DNA of 64,000 nucleotides. It comes from Streptomyces flavidovirens DSM 40150 (GTDB lineage: Bacteria; Actinomycetota; Actinomycetes; Streptomycetales; Streptomycetaceae). This document shows, piece after piece, positions 26,587 through 35,140 of this stretch. Location of the stretch: assembly GCF_000429085.1 (NCBI RefSeq), contig NZ_AUBE01000005.1:310001-374000 (forward strand). Direction: 5' to 3'. The notes under the pieces are model-generated. The model made no database searches. It worked only from the letters and a program-made list of their open reading frames with translations, and was not told the origin of the DNA. Position 1 is the first letter of the stretch. Every line of letters starts with the position of its first letter. The translations under genes and the position numbers were made by a program.

Positions 26587-27882
26587 GTGAGCCAGCAGGA
26601 GTTCAGCGACCACAGCCGCGCCACCAGCGCCGCACACGTCTGGCGTGACGCCCTCGTGGCGGTGCTCGCCGGCCTGGCGGCCATGGCCGCTACGGCGGCC
26701 CTCGGCCTGTGGGCCGCGGGCGCGGCCGACCTGCCGGGAGGCGCTTTCCCGCGCGTCGTCGCGGCCGTCGTCGTGATGGCGGCCGGCGGCTCCGTCGACA
26801 TCTCCGGCGACGCGGGAGCCTTCGCGGAAACACGGGCCGATCTGTCGGTGCTGCCGCTCTCCGTGAGCCTCGCCGGGGCTCTGGTGATCGCCACGCTCTT
26901 CCTGCGGCCGCTGCGGCACCGGGCCGTCGCCAGTACGCGCGAACTCGCCGGGCGGGCCGCGTGGCTCGCGGCCGTGTGGGTACTGGCGCTCCTCGTCCTC
27001 TCGCTCCTCGCGCGGCACACCTTCAGCATCCCGCTGCAGGACCCGACGGGCGGCCTCCTCGAGGACGTGATCGCCGACGCCGCACCGGAGGTCGGGTTCC
27101 GGACCGACATCCCCGTCACCCTGCTCTTCGGACTGCTCTGGCTGGCGGGCCTCCTCGTCCTCGCCCTCCTGGTGTCGCGCAGAGCCCCGCTCCCCGCCCG
27201 CCTCGTGCGCTTCCAGGAGCCCGTACGCCCGGCCGCCTTCGCCATGGTCGTGCTGCTGCTCTCGTACGTCGTCCTGGGCCTGATCCTCGCGCTCGTCGTC
27301 GTGGTGACGCACGGCCACCGGGCCGAGACGTTCGCCGTGATCCTGCTCGGACTGCCGAACCTCGCCTGGCTCGCCCTCACGCTGGGTCTCGGCGGGTCCT
27401 GGGAGGGGAAGGTGGACGGGCCCTTCGGGCTGCCGATGCCGCGGGTTCTGGACGAGGTACTCCGTACGCCGGACATCTCCACCCTCAATCTCGGCACGCT
27501 CACCGAGCACGACGGACGGGCGTGGTGGCTGCTGGTCGCCGCCGTGGTCCTGGTGCCGGCCGCCGCGTTCCTGATGGCCGTCCGCTCACCCGCACGGACG
27601 AGGCCCTGGCAGCACGCCGTACACATGGCCGTCGCCCTGGCCCTGACGGTGCTGATGATCTGCCTGGTCGCGCGCCTCTCCGCGCATTACGGCCTGTCGC
27701 TGCTGGGCATCGGCGAGCTTCTGGACCTGGGGGGCGGTCTCGGCGGGGAGGTCTCGCTGCGGCCGCGCCTGTGGACGACGCTCGGCCTGGCCGTGCTGTG
27801 GGGGCTGGTGGCCGGCTTCCTCGGCAGTCTGGCGGCGGCACGGGTCCGCCGGCGGGGCGAGGTCGCGACAGAGGCTTCCTGA
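26587..27882 (+). CDS. Streptophobe family membrane protein
   Basis: The 431-aa protein has about ten hydrophobic helices separated by short loops, including AALGLWAAGAADLPGGAFPR and the GGSVDISGDAG motif. This resembles the 'streptophobe' family found almost only in streptomycetes. Start is GTG. It is divergent from the DUF6777 gene across 154 bp and convergent with the kinase gene. Biological role is unknown; its company with kinase/FHA genes suggests a shared envelope function. Confidence 0.75.
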   Translation: MSQQEFSDHSRATSAAHVWRDALVAVLAGLAAMAATAALGLWAAGAADLPGGAFPRVVAAVVVMAAGGSVDISGDAGAFAETRADLSVLPLSVSLAGALVIATLFLRPLRHRAVASTRELAGRAAWLAAVWVLALLVLSLLARHTFSIPLQDPTGGLLEDVIADAAPEVGFRTDIPVTLLFGLLWLAGLLVLALLVSRRAPLPARLVRFQEPVRPAAFAMVVLLLSYVVLGLILALVVVVTHGHRAETFAVILLGLPNLAWLALTLGLGGSWEGKVDGPFGLPMPRVLDEVLRTPDISTLNLGTLTEHDGRAWWLLVAAVVLVPAAAFLMAVRSPARTRPWQHAVHMAVALALTVLMICLVARLSAHYGLSLLGIGELLDLGGGLGGEVSLRPRLWTTLGLAVLWGLVAGFLGSLAAARVRRRGEVATEAS

Positions 27883-27896
27883 CGCCGCGGGCCCGG

Positions 27897-28907
27897 CTAC
27901 TCGCCGTACCCCTCGGGAAAGACCGGCAGGGCCCAGCGCGGCGGCGGGGGCGGGGCTTCGGCGGCGGCGGACCGCCTGCCGGCGTACTGGTCCGCGCGGG
28001 TGGACGGACGGCCCTCGGGTCCGATGCCGGCCGCCGCGGCGCGCAGCGCGGCCACGAACTGCAGGCAGGAGCCGTACCGGTCGTCCGGGCTCTTGGCGAG
28101 CGCCTTCGCCAGTACGCCGTCGACAGCGGCCGGGAGGTCCGGACGCTGCCCGGTCAGGGGTGGCGGCGGGTCGAACTGATGGGCCCACAGCAGCGCCATG
28201 TCGTCGTCGCGCTGGAAAGGCGGTGTCCCGGCCATCGTTTCGTGGACGACGCAGGCGAGGCTGTAGACATCGCATCTGCCGTCCACCGGGCGTCCCGAAA
28301 TCTGCTCCGGCGCCACGTAGTCGAGCGTGCCGACGAACTGGCCGACGGTGGTGAAACCGGTCAGCGACAGCGACTTCTTCGTCAGGCCGAAGTCCGTGAG
28401 ATACACGTGTTCCGGGTGGTCGCTGTCCGTGCCCTCCGCGACCAGGATGTTGCCGGGTTTCACATCCCGGTGCACGAGGTCGTGGGCGTGGGCGGCGTCG
28501 AGCGCGGACGCCACCTGGGCGGCGATCCGCGACGCCGTCCCGATCGGCAGCGGGCCCTGGCGGTCGAGCAGAGCACGGAGGTCCTGACCGGCGACGAACC
28601 GCATGGCGATGTAGAGGACGCCCTCGGTCTCGCCGGCCTCGAAGACCGGCACGATGTGCGGATGGTCGATCGCGGCGGCCACCCGCGACTCGTGGGTGAA
28701 CCGCCGGCGGAAGGTGTCGTTGCGCGCGAGTTCGGGCGCGAGCAGCTTCAGGGCGACCGTACGGTCCAGGCGCAGGTCCTTGGCACGGTAGACGACGGCC
28801 ATGCCGCCGCGGCCGATTTCGCTCTCCACGAGGTAGCCGGCGATCTGCGTTCCGAGCAGTTCGGACGGCCTTCCGGCCAGGCCGGACTGGTGGGGGGCGC
28901 GTGCCAT
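27897..28907 (-). CDS. Ser/Thr protein kinase (PknB-like, cytosolic)
   Basis: The 336-aa protein is a Hanks-type kinase. It has the glycine loop IGRGGMAVVY (31-40), the ATP lysine K54 in VALKLL, the catalytic loop HRDVKPGN with D148, the metal-binding TDFG with D172, and an activation loop rich in Thr and Ser. After residue about 270 only a Pro/Ala-rich tail follows; there is no transmembrane helix and no PASTA repeat, so it is soluble. Its start overlaps the upstream gene's stop by one base. It is co-directional with an FHA-ABC transporter and a T-x-V-V-rich protein, both likely substrates. Confidence 0.92.
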   Translation of the reverse strand: MARAPHQSGLAGRPSELLGTQIAGYLVESEIGRGGMAVVYRAKDLRLDRTVALKLLAPELARNDTFRRRFTHESRVAAAIDHPHIVPVFEAGETEGVLYIAMRFVAGQDLRALLDRQGPLPIGTASRIAAQVASALDAAHAHDLVHRDVKPGNILVAEGTDSDHPEHVYLTDFGLTKKSLSLTGFTTVGQFVGTLDYVAPEQISGRPVDGRCDVYSLACVVHETMAGTPPFQRDDDMALLWAHQFDPPPPLTGQRPDLPAAVDGVLAKALAKSPDDRYGSCLQFVAALRAAAAGIGPEGRPSTRADQYAGRRSAAAEAPPPPPRWALPVFPEGYGE

Positions 28908-29956
28908 TACCCGTCACCGGGCCGGGTGGGCGGATGCGGGGCGGGCGCGTCGCCGGGCGGCTTCACGACCCGCGTGGCCTCGCGGCCACGGCTGTCGCCG
29001 TCGCCCCCGGCATCGTCCGGCGGCCCCGCTCCGCCGCCGGTAACCCGCGTGGGCTCCGGCTGGGCGGCGCTGCTGCTGCCGGGCGAGCGGTTCGGGCCGG
29101 TGGTGGGGCCGGTCGGCGGGTTGAGTTCGGACGCTCGCCCGTCGCCCGCCTGCCCGTTACCGGGGTCGACGATTCGCGTGGGCTCTGGCGGGGCCGGATC
29201 CGGGGCCCGGCTGTCGCCGGGCCGACCCTCGGGGCCGGCCGTCGGCGGGGCGGCGGCACGCGTGGGGTTCGGTGGTGACGGGCGGGCGTCGTTGGGGGTG
29301 GCGGGGGTGACCACTTGGGTCGGTTCCGGGGGTGGGGTGGTGGTGCGGTTGGGGTTCGGTGGTGACGGGCGGGGGTCGTCGGGGGTGGCGGGGGTGACCA
29401 CTTGGGTTGGTTCGGGGGGGCGTGCGGTGACCTCGGTGGGTTCGCGGGGCGGTGGGTCGCTGTCGCTGTTGGCGGGGGACGACGGGGCTGCGTACGTAAT
29501 GAGGTGTGTGCCGTCGCAGTACACCCACCGCTCGTGCTCCGCGTCGTACAGCCACACCGATTCGCCGTCGACCACCATCCCCACGCGCAGCCCGCGCGTG
29601 CGGCGGCGGAAGCCCTCGCCGTCCGTGCGGCCCGCGGTCAGGTCCTCCGCCGCTCGCCGGTACTGGCTCACGGACTCCTCGACGCGGGCCAGCAGCGGCC
29701 GCGGGTCCGCCGTACGGGCCATCGGCTGCCCCGCCGCCGGGGGCTCCTGCGGTACGGACACGAGCAGGCGGCCGTCCACCCAGGCCGACCAGCCGTTGGC
29801 ACACAGGATCTGCCCCCACTCCCCCCGCCGGCCGATCAGCTGCACGGGAAGCAGCGGGTCGAGCGGTTCCGTGGGCCGGGACACGTCCGGCTCCTCCCAG
29901 GCGGCGAGCCCGTCCCGTGGGACGACATGCGTGGGGCGGAAGTCGGCAGTCGTCAT
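28907..29956 (-). CDS. SH3-like protein with repeated T-x-V-V motifs
   Basis: The 349-aa protein has a folded N-terminal part (about 35-160). It includes an SH3-like segment (LIGRRGEWGQILCANGWSAW) and an aromatic GESVWLYDAEHERWVYCDG stretch. A long disordered Pro-rich tail follows. A (P/A)-T-x-(V/I)-(V/T) motif occurs seven times, with Thr at 9, 174, 184, 213, 260, 303 and 328; two copies lie in a 29-residue tandem repeat (181-209, 210-238). It lies between the kinase gene and the FHA-ABC gene, so it may be a phospho-threonine adaptor. That role is inference. Confidence 0.7.
   Translation of the reverse strand: MTTADFRPTHVVPRDGLAAWEEPDVSRPTEPLDPLLPVQLIGRRGEWGQILCANGWSAWVDGRLLVSVPQEPPAAGQPMARTADPRPLLARVEESVSQYRRAAEDLTAGRTDGEGFRRRTRGLRVGMVVDGESVWLYDAEHERWVYCDGTHLITYAAPSSPANSDSDPPPREPTEVTARPPEPTQVVTPATPDDPRPSPPNPNRTTTPPPEPTQVVTPATPNDARPSPPNPTRAAAPPTAGPEGRPGDSRAPDPAPPEPTRIVDPGNGQAGDGRASELNPPTGPTTGPNRSPGSSSAAQPEPTRVTGGGAGPPDDAGGDGDSRGREATRVVKPPGDAPAPHPPTRPGDG
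29243..29416 (-). repeat. 87-bp tandem repeat inside the T-x-V-V protein gene
   Basis: Two 87-bp units encode residues 181-209 and 210-238, each beginning with PEPTQVVTPATP. They differ at about seven residues, concentrated at the unit ends. The in-frame duplication increases the number of T-x-V-V motifs. Confidence 0.85.
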
Positions 29957-29968
29957 GGCGCCCCGTTC

Positions 29969-32317
29969 CTACTTCCGCATGACGGCGGGTTCGTGCCGCC
30001 GGAGCAGCTTCGCGACGAAGTACCCGAAGACGGCGCAGAGCACCACCATCATCCCCATGTTGAGCAGCCACACCCCCGCCGAGTGCCCGAACAGCGGATC
30101 CGCCGTCAGCTCGCCGGGAACGATGCTGCCAAGACCGATGGTCCCGGCCATCGCGCCCAGCGCCCACCGCGACGGGACCAGCCACGCCAGCTGCTCGACC
30201 CCGGCGACCCCGTCCAGCTTCAGCAGCGCGCCGCAGAACACGACCTGGACGATGGCGAGGAGGACCAGCAGCGGCATGGTGACCTCCTCCTTGCGCACCA
30301 GCGCCGACACCAGCAGACCCAGCATCATCGCCGTGAACGACAGCATGGCGACGGCCACGGTGATCTCCGCCAGTGGCGGCATGAGTACCCCTTCGCCGCC
30401 CGGCGCGCTGAGATCGACGCCGACCAGGGCGACCAGCGTCAGGACGACGGCCTGAAGGACCGTGATGGTGCCCAGCACGACCACCTTGGACATCAGGTAC
30501 GCCGATCTGGACAGGCCGACGGCACGTTCCCGCTGGTAGATCACCCGTTCCTTGACCAGCTCGCGCACCGCGTTGGCGGCGCCGGTCAGCACCCCGCCCA
30601 CGCAGAGGATGAGCAGCGCGTTCATCGCGGTGTCCTGCGTCAGCTTCGAGCCGGCCAGGGCCCGTGCCATCGCTCCCATGACGAACGGCAGGGCGATCAT
30701 GATCGCCAGGAAGGTCCGGTCGGCGCTCAGCGCGGCGGCGTACCGCCGTATCAGCGTCCGCAACTGCGCGCCCCGGCTGCGGGGCCGCGGCGGCGGCGCG
30801 ACGACGGCCGGGGCGGGGGCCCGCGGCAGGTGCGGCTGCGTGCTGGCGTTCGCGATGTACTGCTGGCGGAACGGGGACTGGCGGTACTGCCCCGCCCAGT
30901 CGCGGTCGCGGTCGTTCTCGAAGGCCTCGAACGCCTCCGGCCACTGCTCGAACCCGAAGAAGGCGAGCGCGTCCTCCGGCGGCCCGTAGTAGGCGATCTT
31001 GCCGCCCGGGGCGAGCATCAGCAGCCGGTCGCACACGTCGAGGCTGAGCACGCTGTGCGTGACGACGACGACCGTGCGGCCGTCGTCGGCGAGGCCGCGC
31101 AGCATGTGCATGACCGAGCGGTCCATGCCGGGGTCGAGCCCGGAGGTCGGCTCGTCGAGGAAGAGGAGCGACGGCTTCGTGAGCAGCTCCAGCGCCACGC
31201 TGACCCGCTTGCGCTGGCCGCCGGAGAGGCTGTGGATCGGCTGGGAGGCCCGCTGCTCAAGACCCAGCTCACGGATGACTTCCGCGACCCGCGCCCGCCG
31301 TTCGCTCTTCGCGGTGTCCTCGGGGAAGCGGAGCTCGGCGGCGTAGCCGAGGGCCCGTCGCACGGTCAACTGGGAGTGCAGGATGTCGTCCTGCGGTACG
31401 AGGCCGATGCGCTGGCGCAGCTCGGCGTAGTCCCGGTACAGGTCACGGCCGTCGTACAGGACCGTGCCCCGGTCGGCGGGGCGCAGCCCGGTCAGCGCGT
31501 TGAGGAGGGTGGACTTGCCGGATCCGCTCGGCCCCACCACCGCGAGCAGGCACTTCTCACCGACGGGGAACGACACGTCGTCGAGGAGTGTCTTGCGGCC
31601 CTTGTCGACCGTGACCGCCAGGTCTTGCACGTCCAGCGAGACCTCGCCGGTGTCGACGAACTCCTGCAGCGTGTCGCCGACCAGGCAGAACGCGGAGTGT
31701 CCGATGCCGACGATGTCACCGGGGGAGACCTCGGCGACGGTGACGGGCAGGCCGTTGAGGAAGGTGCCGTTGTGACTGCCGAGGTCGGCGATCTCGTACG
31801 TACCGTCGGGACGCGCCCGCAGCTCGGCGTGCCTGCGCGAGACGACCAGATCGTCGACGACGAGGTCGTTGTCGGCGGCCCGGCCGATGCGTACGGTACG
31901 GGCCGGCAGCGGCCGTACGGTGGTCGGCTGCCGGAAGGTGCCGGTCGCGGACGGCATGGAGACGGCGGACGGGCGTTCCGGCGCGGAGGGCGGGGTGTCA
32001 TGTCCCAGGAGAACCGCGCGTGGCCCGTCGGCCGGGCTGCCGAAGCGGATGACGCTGCCGGGGCCGACGTCCCACTCGTGGATCCGCCTGCCTTCGGCGT
32101 ACGTGCCATTGGTGCTGTGCTCGTCCTCCAGCGTCCAGTGGTCCGCCTCCGGGCGCAGCACCGCGTGATGCCATGACACGCGGGCGTCATCGATGACGAT
32201 GTCACTCAGAGGGTCGCGCCCGACGTGGTAGTCCCTGCTCGGACTGATCAGCGTCGAGCCTGCCTCGGTTTCGAGGACCAGCTCGGGCGCGGTCGGCGCG
32301 ACTGGCCGCTGTCCCAT
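29969..32317 (-). CDS. FHA-domain ABC transporter (Rv1747-like)
   Basis: The 782-aa protein joins two FHA domains to an ABC ATPase and an ABC2-type permease. FHA1 is at about 20-100 (VGRDPLSDIVIDD, SWHHAVLR, EHSTNGTY) and FHA2 at about 135-215 (IGRAADNDLVVDD, SRRHAEL, GSHNGTFLNG). The ATPase is at about 225-460 (Walker A GPSGSGKST, signature LSGGQRKR, Walker B LLFLDEPTSGLD). Six helices follow from about residue 550. Mycobacterial Rv1747 has this order and is controlled by a Ser/Thr kinase through FHA-phosphothreonine binding. The adjacent kinase suggests the same here. Cargo is unknown, possibly a cell-envelope glycolipid. Confidence 0.92.
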   Translation of the reverse strand: MGQRPVAPTAPELVLETEAGSTLISPSRDYHVGRDPLSDIVIDDARVSWHHAVLRPEADHWTLEDEHSTNGTYAEGRRIHEWDVGPGSVIRFGSPADGPRAVLLGHDTPPSAPERPSAVSMPSATGTFRQPTTVRPLPARTVRIGRAADNDLVVDDLVVSRRHAELRARPDGTYEIADLGSHNGTFLNGLPVTVAEVSPGDIVGIGHSAFCLVGDTLQEFVDTGEVSLDVQDLAVTVDKGRKTLLDDVSFPVGEKCLLAVVGPSGSGKSTLLNALTGLRPADRGTVLYDGRDLYRDYAELRQRIGLVPQDDILHSQLTVRRALGYAAELRFPEDTAKSERRARVAEVIRELGLEQRASQPIHSLSGGQRKRVSVALELLTKPSLLFLDEPTSGLDPGMDRSVMHMLRGLADDGRTVVVVTHSVLSLDVCDRLLMLAPGGKIAYYGPPEDALAFFGFEQWPEAFEAFENDRDRDWAGQYRQSPFRQQYIANASTQPHLPRAPAPAVVAPPPRPRSRGAQLRTLIRRYAAALSADRTFLAIMIALPFVMGAMARALAGSKLTQDTAMNALLILCVGGVLTGAANAVRELVKERVIYQRERAVGLSRSAYLMSKVVVLGTITVLQAVVLTLVALVGVDLSAPGGEGVLMPPLAEITVAVAMLSFTAMMLGLLVSALVRKEEVTMPLLVLLAIVQVVFCGALLKLDGVAGVEQLAWLVPSRWALGAMAGTIGLGSIVPGELTADPLFGHSAGVWLLNMGMMVVLCAVFGYFVAKLLRRHEPAVMRK

Positions 32318-32396
32318 GTTCGAATTCTATCCATTGGTCCCGGTTTCCGCCCGGCCGCCGGAGAGCCTTCGTGCCGACCTCGACCCGACGTAGCCC

Positions 32397-32426
32397 GGGC
32401 CCCGGCCGTGCTGCCGGCCGGGGCCC
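32397..32426 (-). terminator. Perfect 12-bp stem after the SPW gene
   Basis: GGGCCCCGGCCG and its complement flank the 6-nt loop TGCTGC, 27 nt downstream of the SPW-repeat protein stop. It should terminate that gene before the FHA-ABC promoter region. Confidence 0.72.
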
Positions 32427-32452
32427 AGGTGGTTGGGGGGCTGCGGGGGGTG

Positions 32453-32932
32453 TCAGCCCATCGTGCCGACGTCGGTGTTCCGGCGCCCGCGGCCACGGGC
32501 GCGGCTACGGCCGGATTCGCTGCCGTGCATGGCCGCCATGGCCAGGCCGAGCAGCAGGGCCACGGCACCGACGATCACATTGCTGACGACGCTGCGCGTG
32601 GTGTCGACGTTGCCCGCCACGACCCACGGGGCGACGATCGTCCATGCACCGATGGCGGCGGCGGTCCAGGCCATGGCGTGGGTCCGCTCGTACGCCGAGC
32701 TGAACCCGCCCATGCACAGGGCGTAGGCAATACCGGTGATCAGGTTGCACACGGCCAGGGTGGTCAGGCCGTTGAACCCGGCTATCCACGGCGACGCCGC
32801 GAGGTACACACCCGTGAGGAGGGCCAGTGTCTCGATCGCCTGGGCGCGGGGAGTGGTGGTCGCCCGCTCGAACCGGGACCGCATCTCGGCGACGTCGGGG
32901 TGTTGCTCGATGCTGCTGGGGTGAGTGGTCAT
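32453..32932 (-). CDS. SPW repeat membrane protein
   Basis: The 159-aa protein contains two SPW-type repeats, each two transmembrane helices: LTGVYLAASPWIAGFNGLTT and AIGAWTIVAPWVVAGNVDTT. The S/A-P-W motif in each repeat is the family signature. N-terminal 35 residues are soluble and the C-terminus is basic (SRARGRGRR). Function of SPW proteins is unknown. The gene is monocistronic, with a hairpin behind it. Confidence 0.85.
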   Translation of the reverse strand: MTTHPSSIEQHPDVAEMRSRFERATTTPRAQAIETLALLTGVYLAASPWIAGFNGLTTLAVCNLITGIAYALCMGGFSSAYERTHAMAWTAAAIGAWTIVAPWVVAGNVDTTRSVVSNVIVGAVALLLGLAMAAMHGSESGRSRARGRGRRNTDVGTMG

Positions 32933-33053
32933 GACAGGCTGCCTCCACGTAGAAAGCCCTTATCTGCCCTTTACGTCATCATTAACGCTCAATCGCCCAT
33001 TTTGGTCAACGGGTGGGGCGGGCGCGAATGGATCTCTGGCTACGCTGGGCTCC

Positions 33054-33779
33054 GTGTTCACCTCCCAGGGACCCACCTTCCGCGAGCTGACCGTGCAGGC
33101 TCTCTCCTCCATCGAGCGCGGCTACGACCTGCTGGCCCCGAAGTTCGACCACACCCCCTTCCGCACGCCGGACCGGTTCCTGGACGCGGTCGCCGGCGCC
33201 CTGGAGCCTCTCGGGCCTTTCGGCGCGGGGCTCGACGTCTGCTGCGGCACCGGGGCGGGCGCACGCGTACTGCGCCCGCTGTGCCGGGAGCGCGTCACCG
33301 GGGTCGACTTCAGCGCCGGGATGCTGGCCGCGGCCCGCGAAGCCTTCGACGACGGGCGGACGCCCGCAGTGGAGTGGACGCGGGCCGACGCCCGCGCCCT
33401 GCCGTTCACCGAGGAATTCGATCTGGCGGTGAGCTTCGGGGCGTTCGGGCATTTCCTGCCCGCCGAGCGGCCCGCGCTGTTCGCCGGAGTCCACCGGGCG
33501 CTGCGGCCCGGCGGACTGTTCGCCTTCCCCATCGGCGCGCCGCAGCCCATCCGTTCGCCGTTGTACTGGGCGCTGCTCGGCTTCGACTCCGTCATGCGCG
33601 TACGCAACGCGCTGTGGCGGCCGCGGTTCGTCATGTACTACCGGACGTTCCCGCTGCGGGGTGTACGGGACGACTTGGCCGGGGCCGGGTTCACGGTGCG
33701 GCTGCGGCCCCTGGAGGAATTCGGCCGCCGTAGCGACGGGAGCCCCAACTGGCGGCTGGTGCTGGCCCAGAAGGAGTGA
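33054..33779 (+). CDS. Class I SAM-dependent methyltransferase
   Basis: The 241-aa enzyme has motif I GLDVCCGTGAGARVL, an acidic ribose-binding residue in VTGVDFSAGML, motif II ARADARALPF-like WTRADARALPF, and a post-core region with RNALWRPRFVMYYRTF. I use the GTG at 33054; a TACGCT -10 element lies only 8 nt upstream, which would give a leaderless mRNA. The frame is open further upstream but not family-like. Methyl acceptor unknown; it is related to ubiquinone/menaquinone-type methyltransferases. Confidence 0.82.
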   Translation: MFTSQGPTFRELTVQALSSIERGYDLLAPKFDHTPFRTPDRFLDAVAGALEPLGPFGAGLDVCCGTGAGARVLRPLCRERVTGVDFSAGMLAAAREAFDDGRTPAVEWTRADARALPFTEEFDLAVSFGAFGHFLPAERPALFAGVHRALRPGGLFAFPIGAPQPIRSPLYWALLGFDSVMRVRNALWRPRFVMYYRTFPLRGVRDDLAGAGFTVRLRPLEEFGRRSDGSPNWRLVLAQKE

Positions 33780-33797
33780 GGGAGCGGGTGCGGCGGT

Positions 33798-34238
33798 TCA
33801 GTACCCCTTGGGCGGCCGGTCCGGATCGGCCTGCTGGACCCGTTCGGCGAAGTTCGACCCGGACTGGTTGACGCCGTACTTCGCGCGCACGTAGTTGATC
33901 GTGGCGCACATGCAGGCCACCACGTCGTACGGAGTGGTCGCGGTGTCCTCCTGGTGGTACGCGGCGAACGTCGGCGGGATGCGCTGCGTGGCCCCGCGCG
34001 AGCAGTTCTGCGGATGCCCGTCGGCCACGACCGGGCCGTGCGCGTTGGAGTCCTTGGTGTTCACCCGCCAGCGCGGGTGGTTGGACGCGGATTCACGCAG
34101 CGCGATCGTGACGAGCGCGGGCACGCCGTACTCCGGGTCCATGCCGGTCAGTTCACAGGCCCGCCGGGCATGCGTACGCATGGCGGCCTCGCCGCATTCG
34201 TCGTCGGGATCGTCGTACGTGACCTCGCTCAGCTCCAT
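33798..34238 (-). CDS. SLT-like lytic transglycosylase domain protein
   Basis: The 146-aa protein resembles the soluble lytic transglycosylase fold found in actinophage tape-measure proteins. A putative catalytic Glu49 lies in VTIALRESASN, followed by RGATQRIPPTFAAYH and PYDVVACMCATINYVRAKYG, which match the usual 'RGLMQ-I-PTF / INY-RYG' pattern. There is no signal peptide or membrane helix, so how it would reach peptidoglycan is unclear. It could be a domesticated phage domain or a toxin-like effector. Identification rests on motif pattern only. Confidence 0.62.
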   Translation of the reverse strand: MELSEVTYDDPDDECGEAAMRTHARRACELTGMDPEYGVPALVTIALRESASNHPRWRVNTKDSNAHGPVVADGHPQNCSRGATQRIPPTFAAYHQEDTATTPYDVVACMCATINYVRAKYGVNQSGSNFAERVQQADPDRPPKGY

Positions 34239-34732
34239 GGGTGCCCCCTCTTGCCGCAGTTCGCGGCGGACGTTCGCTCGTGACCGGTTTCCTACCCATG
34301 TCGCTGATGACCTAGGCAGCCCGTTCCGGCAGGAAGTCGCTCAGTTTCTCCCCTCTTTGCGAAGTGGCTTTCCGTGATGAGCGGGTCACATCAGCGAATC
34401 TGCACATCGAATGCGCAGGCGGCACACGGTCTCCAAATTGCCGCACCGCGCTGACCTGCGGTTATGTGGGTCTGCGTGGGAATGTCCCCATCGGTCTCGC
34501 GCCGGGCGAAGGCCGTCCCGCATTCATCTCGGGCGATCTCGTGAAGAACCTGTCACCAAGCCATGGACGGCCGTGCACGTCGCGGTAATTCCACGCGGAG
34601 ATGTGCCCGGACCCGCAATGACACGACTGGCTGCCCAACGCGCTCACGTGCTTTGATCCTTCGCACTGAGGGCCTGTCCGTCAGGGCCGGTCCCGGTAAT
34701 TCGAATATTCACCGCGAAGGGAAACTCGCATC
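34239..34732. other. Long intergenic region before the peptide gene
   Basis: About 490 bp, noticeably richer in A+T than its neighbours, separates the SLT-like gene from the peptide gene. It must hold promoters for both. Short frames here (for example one starting 34364) have no recognisable domain or good ribosome site. A regulatory region or small RNA is possible but I see no decisive element. Confidence 0.5.
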
Positions 34733-34957
34733 ATGAACTTCTCCCGGGTTGCCACCCAGGAAATCTCCGACAACGACCTGGACAACGTGTCCGGCGGCCT
34801 CCTGGGCGGCGTGGTCGGCAACGCCACCGGCGTCCTCAACTCCGTCGTCCCCGTCTCGGGCACCGTCGGCTCCGCCGTCGGCACCGTCGAGGGCGTCACC
34901 GGCCTCAACACGGGCGCGGTCACGGGCATCGCCACCGCCACGGTTGCCGGCGTCTGA
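34733..34957 (+). CDS. Double-glycine leader peptide (NHLM-type bacteriocin precursor)
   Basis: The 74-aa precursor has a 22-residue leader ending ISDNDLDNVSGG, a textbook cleavage site for C39 peptidase exporters. The 52-residue core contains only Gly, Val, Thr, Ala, Ser, Leu, Asn, Ile, Pro and one Glu, with no Cys, Lys or aromatic residue. Repeating G-T-V / G-A-V patterns (GTVGSAVGTVEGVTG) suggest a membrane-active amphipathic or hydrophobic helix. GAAGGGAAA precedes the ATG. The three following genes encode its exporter. No lanthionine synthetase or other modifying enzyme is adjacent, so an unmodified peptide is likeliest. Confidence 0.85.
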   Translation: MNFSRVATQEISDNDLDNVSGGLLGGVVGNATGVLNSVVPVSGTVGSAVGTVEGVTGLNTGAVTGIATATVAGV

Positions 34958-35036
34958 TGTCGCCCTGCGCCGCCGAGCGGCGCGGTCACCAGCGGTGACT
35001 TACGGCCCGTCGGCGCCCCCTCCTTGCCGACAGGCC

Positions 35037-35080
35037 GGGCCGTACGCCCCCGGATCCGCCCAGGGCCGGGGGCGTACGGC
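35037..35080 (+). terminator. 16-bp stem between peptide and exporter genes
   Basis: GGCCGTACGCCCCCGG and its perfect complement flank a 12-nt loop, about 80 nt after the peptide stop and 60 nt before the exporter operon. It can act as a partial terminator so that peptide mRNA exceeds exporter mRNA, or protect the peptide mRNA 3' end. A smaller hairpin (GCGCCGC/GCGGCGC) lies just upstream. Confidence 0.7.
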
Positions 35081-35140
35081 CGTTCCGAATTTCCTGACAG
35101 ACCATCGCAGTCGGCCCATTCGCGGTTGAGGAAGAGTGTC

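Noticed and set aside
29157-31034. Long minus frame overlapping the FHA-ABC and T-x-V-V genes
   Set aside because: It is out of frame with the two same-strand genes that carry clear FHA and ABC motifs.
33798-34238. Prophage remnant
   Set aside because: Only one phage-like domain is present; no integrase, capsid, terminase or att repeats are seen.
34364-34656. Small frames before the peptide gene
   Set aside because: Overlapping frames with weak codon bias, no ribosome site and no leader motif.
34733-34957. Lanthipeptide precursor
   Set aside because: Core lacks Cys and no LanM/LanKC/LanB-type gene is nearby, so lanthionine rings cannot form; kept as a double-glycine bacteriocin-like precursor.
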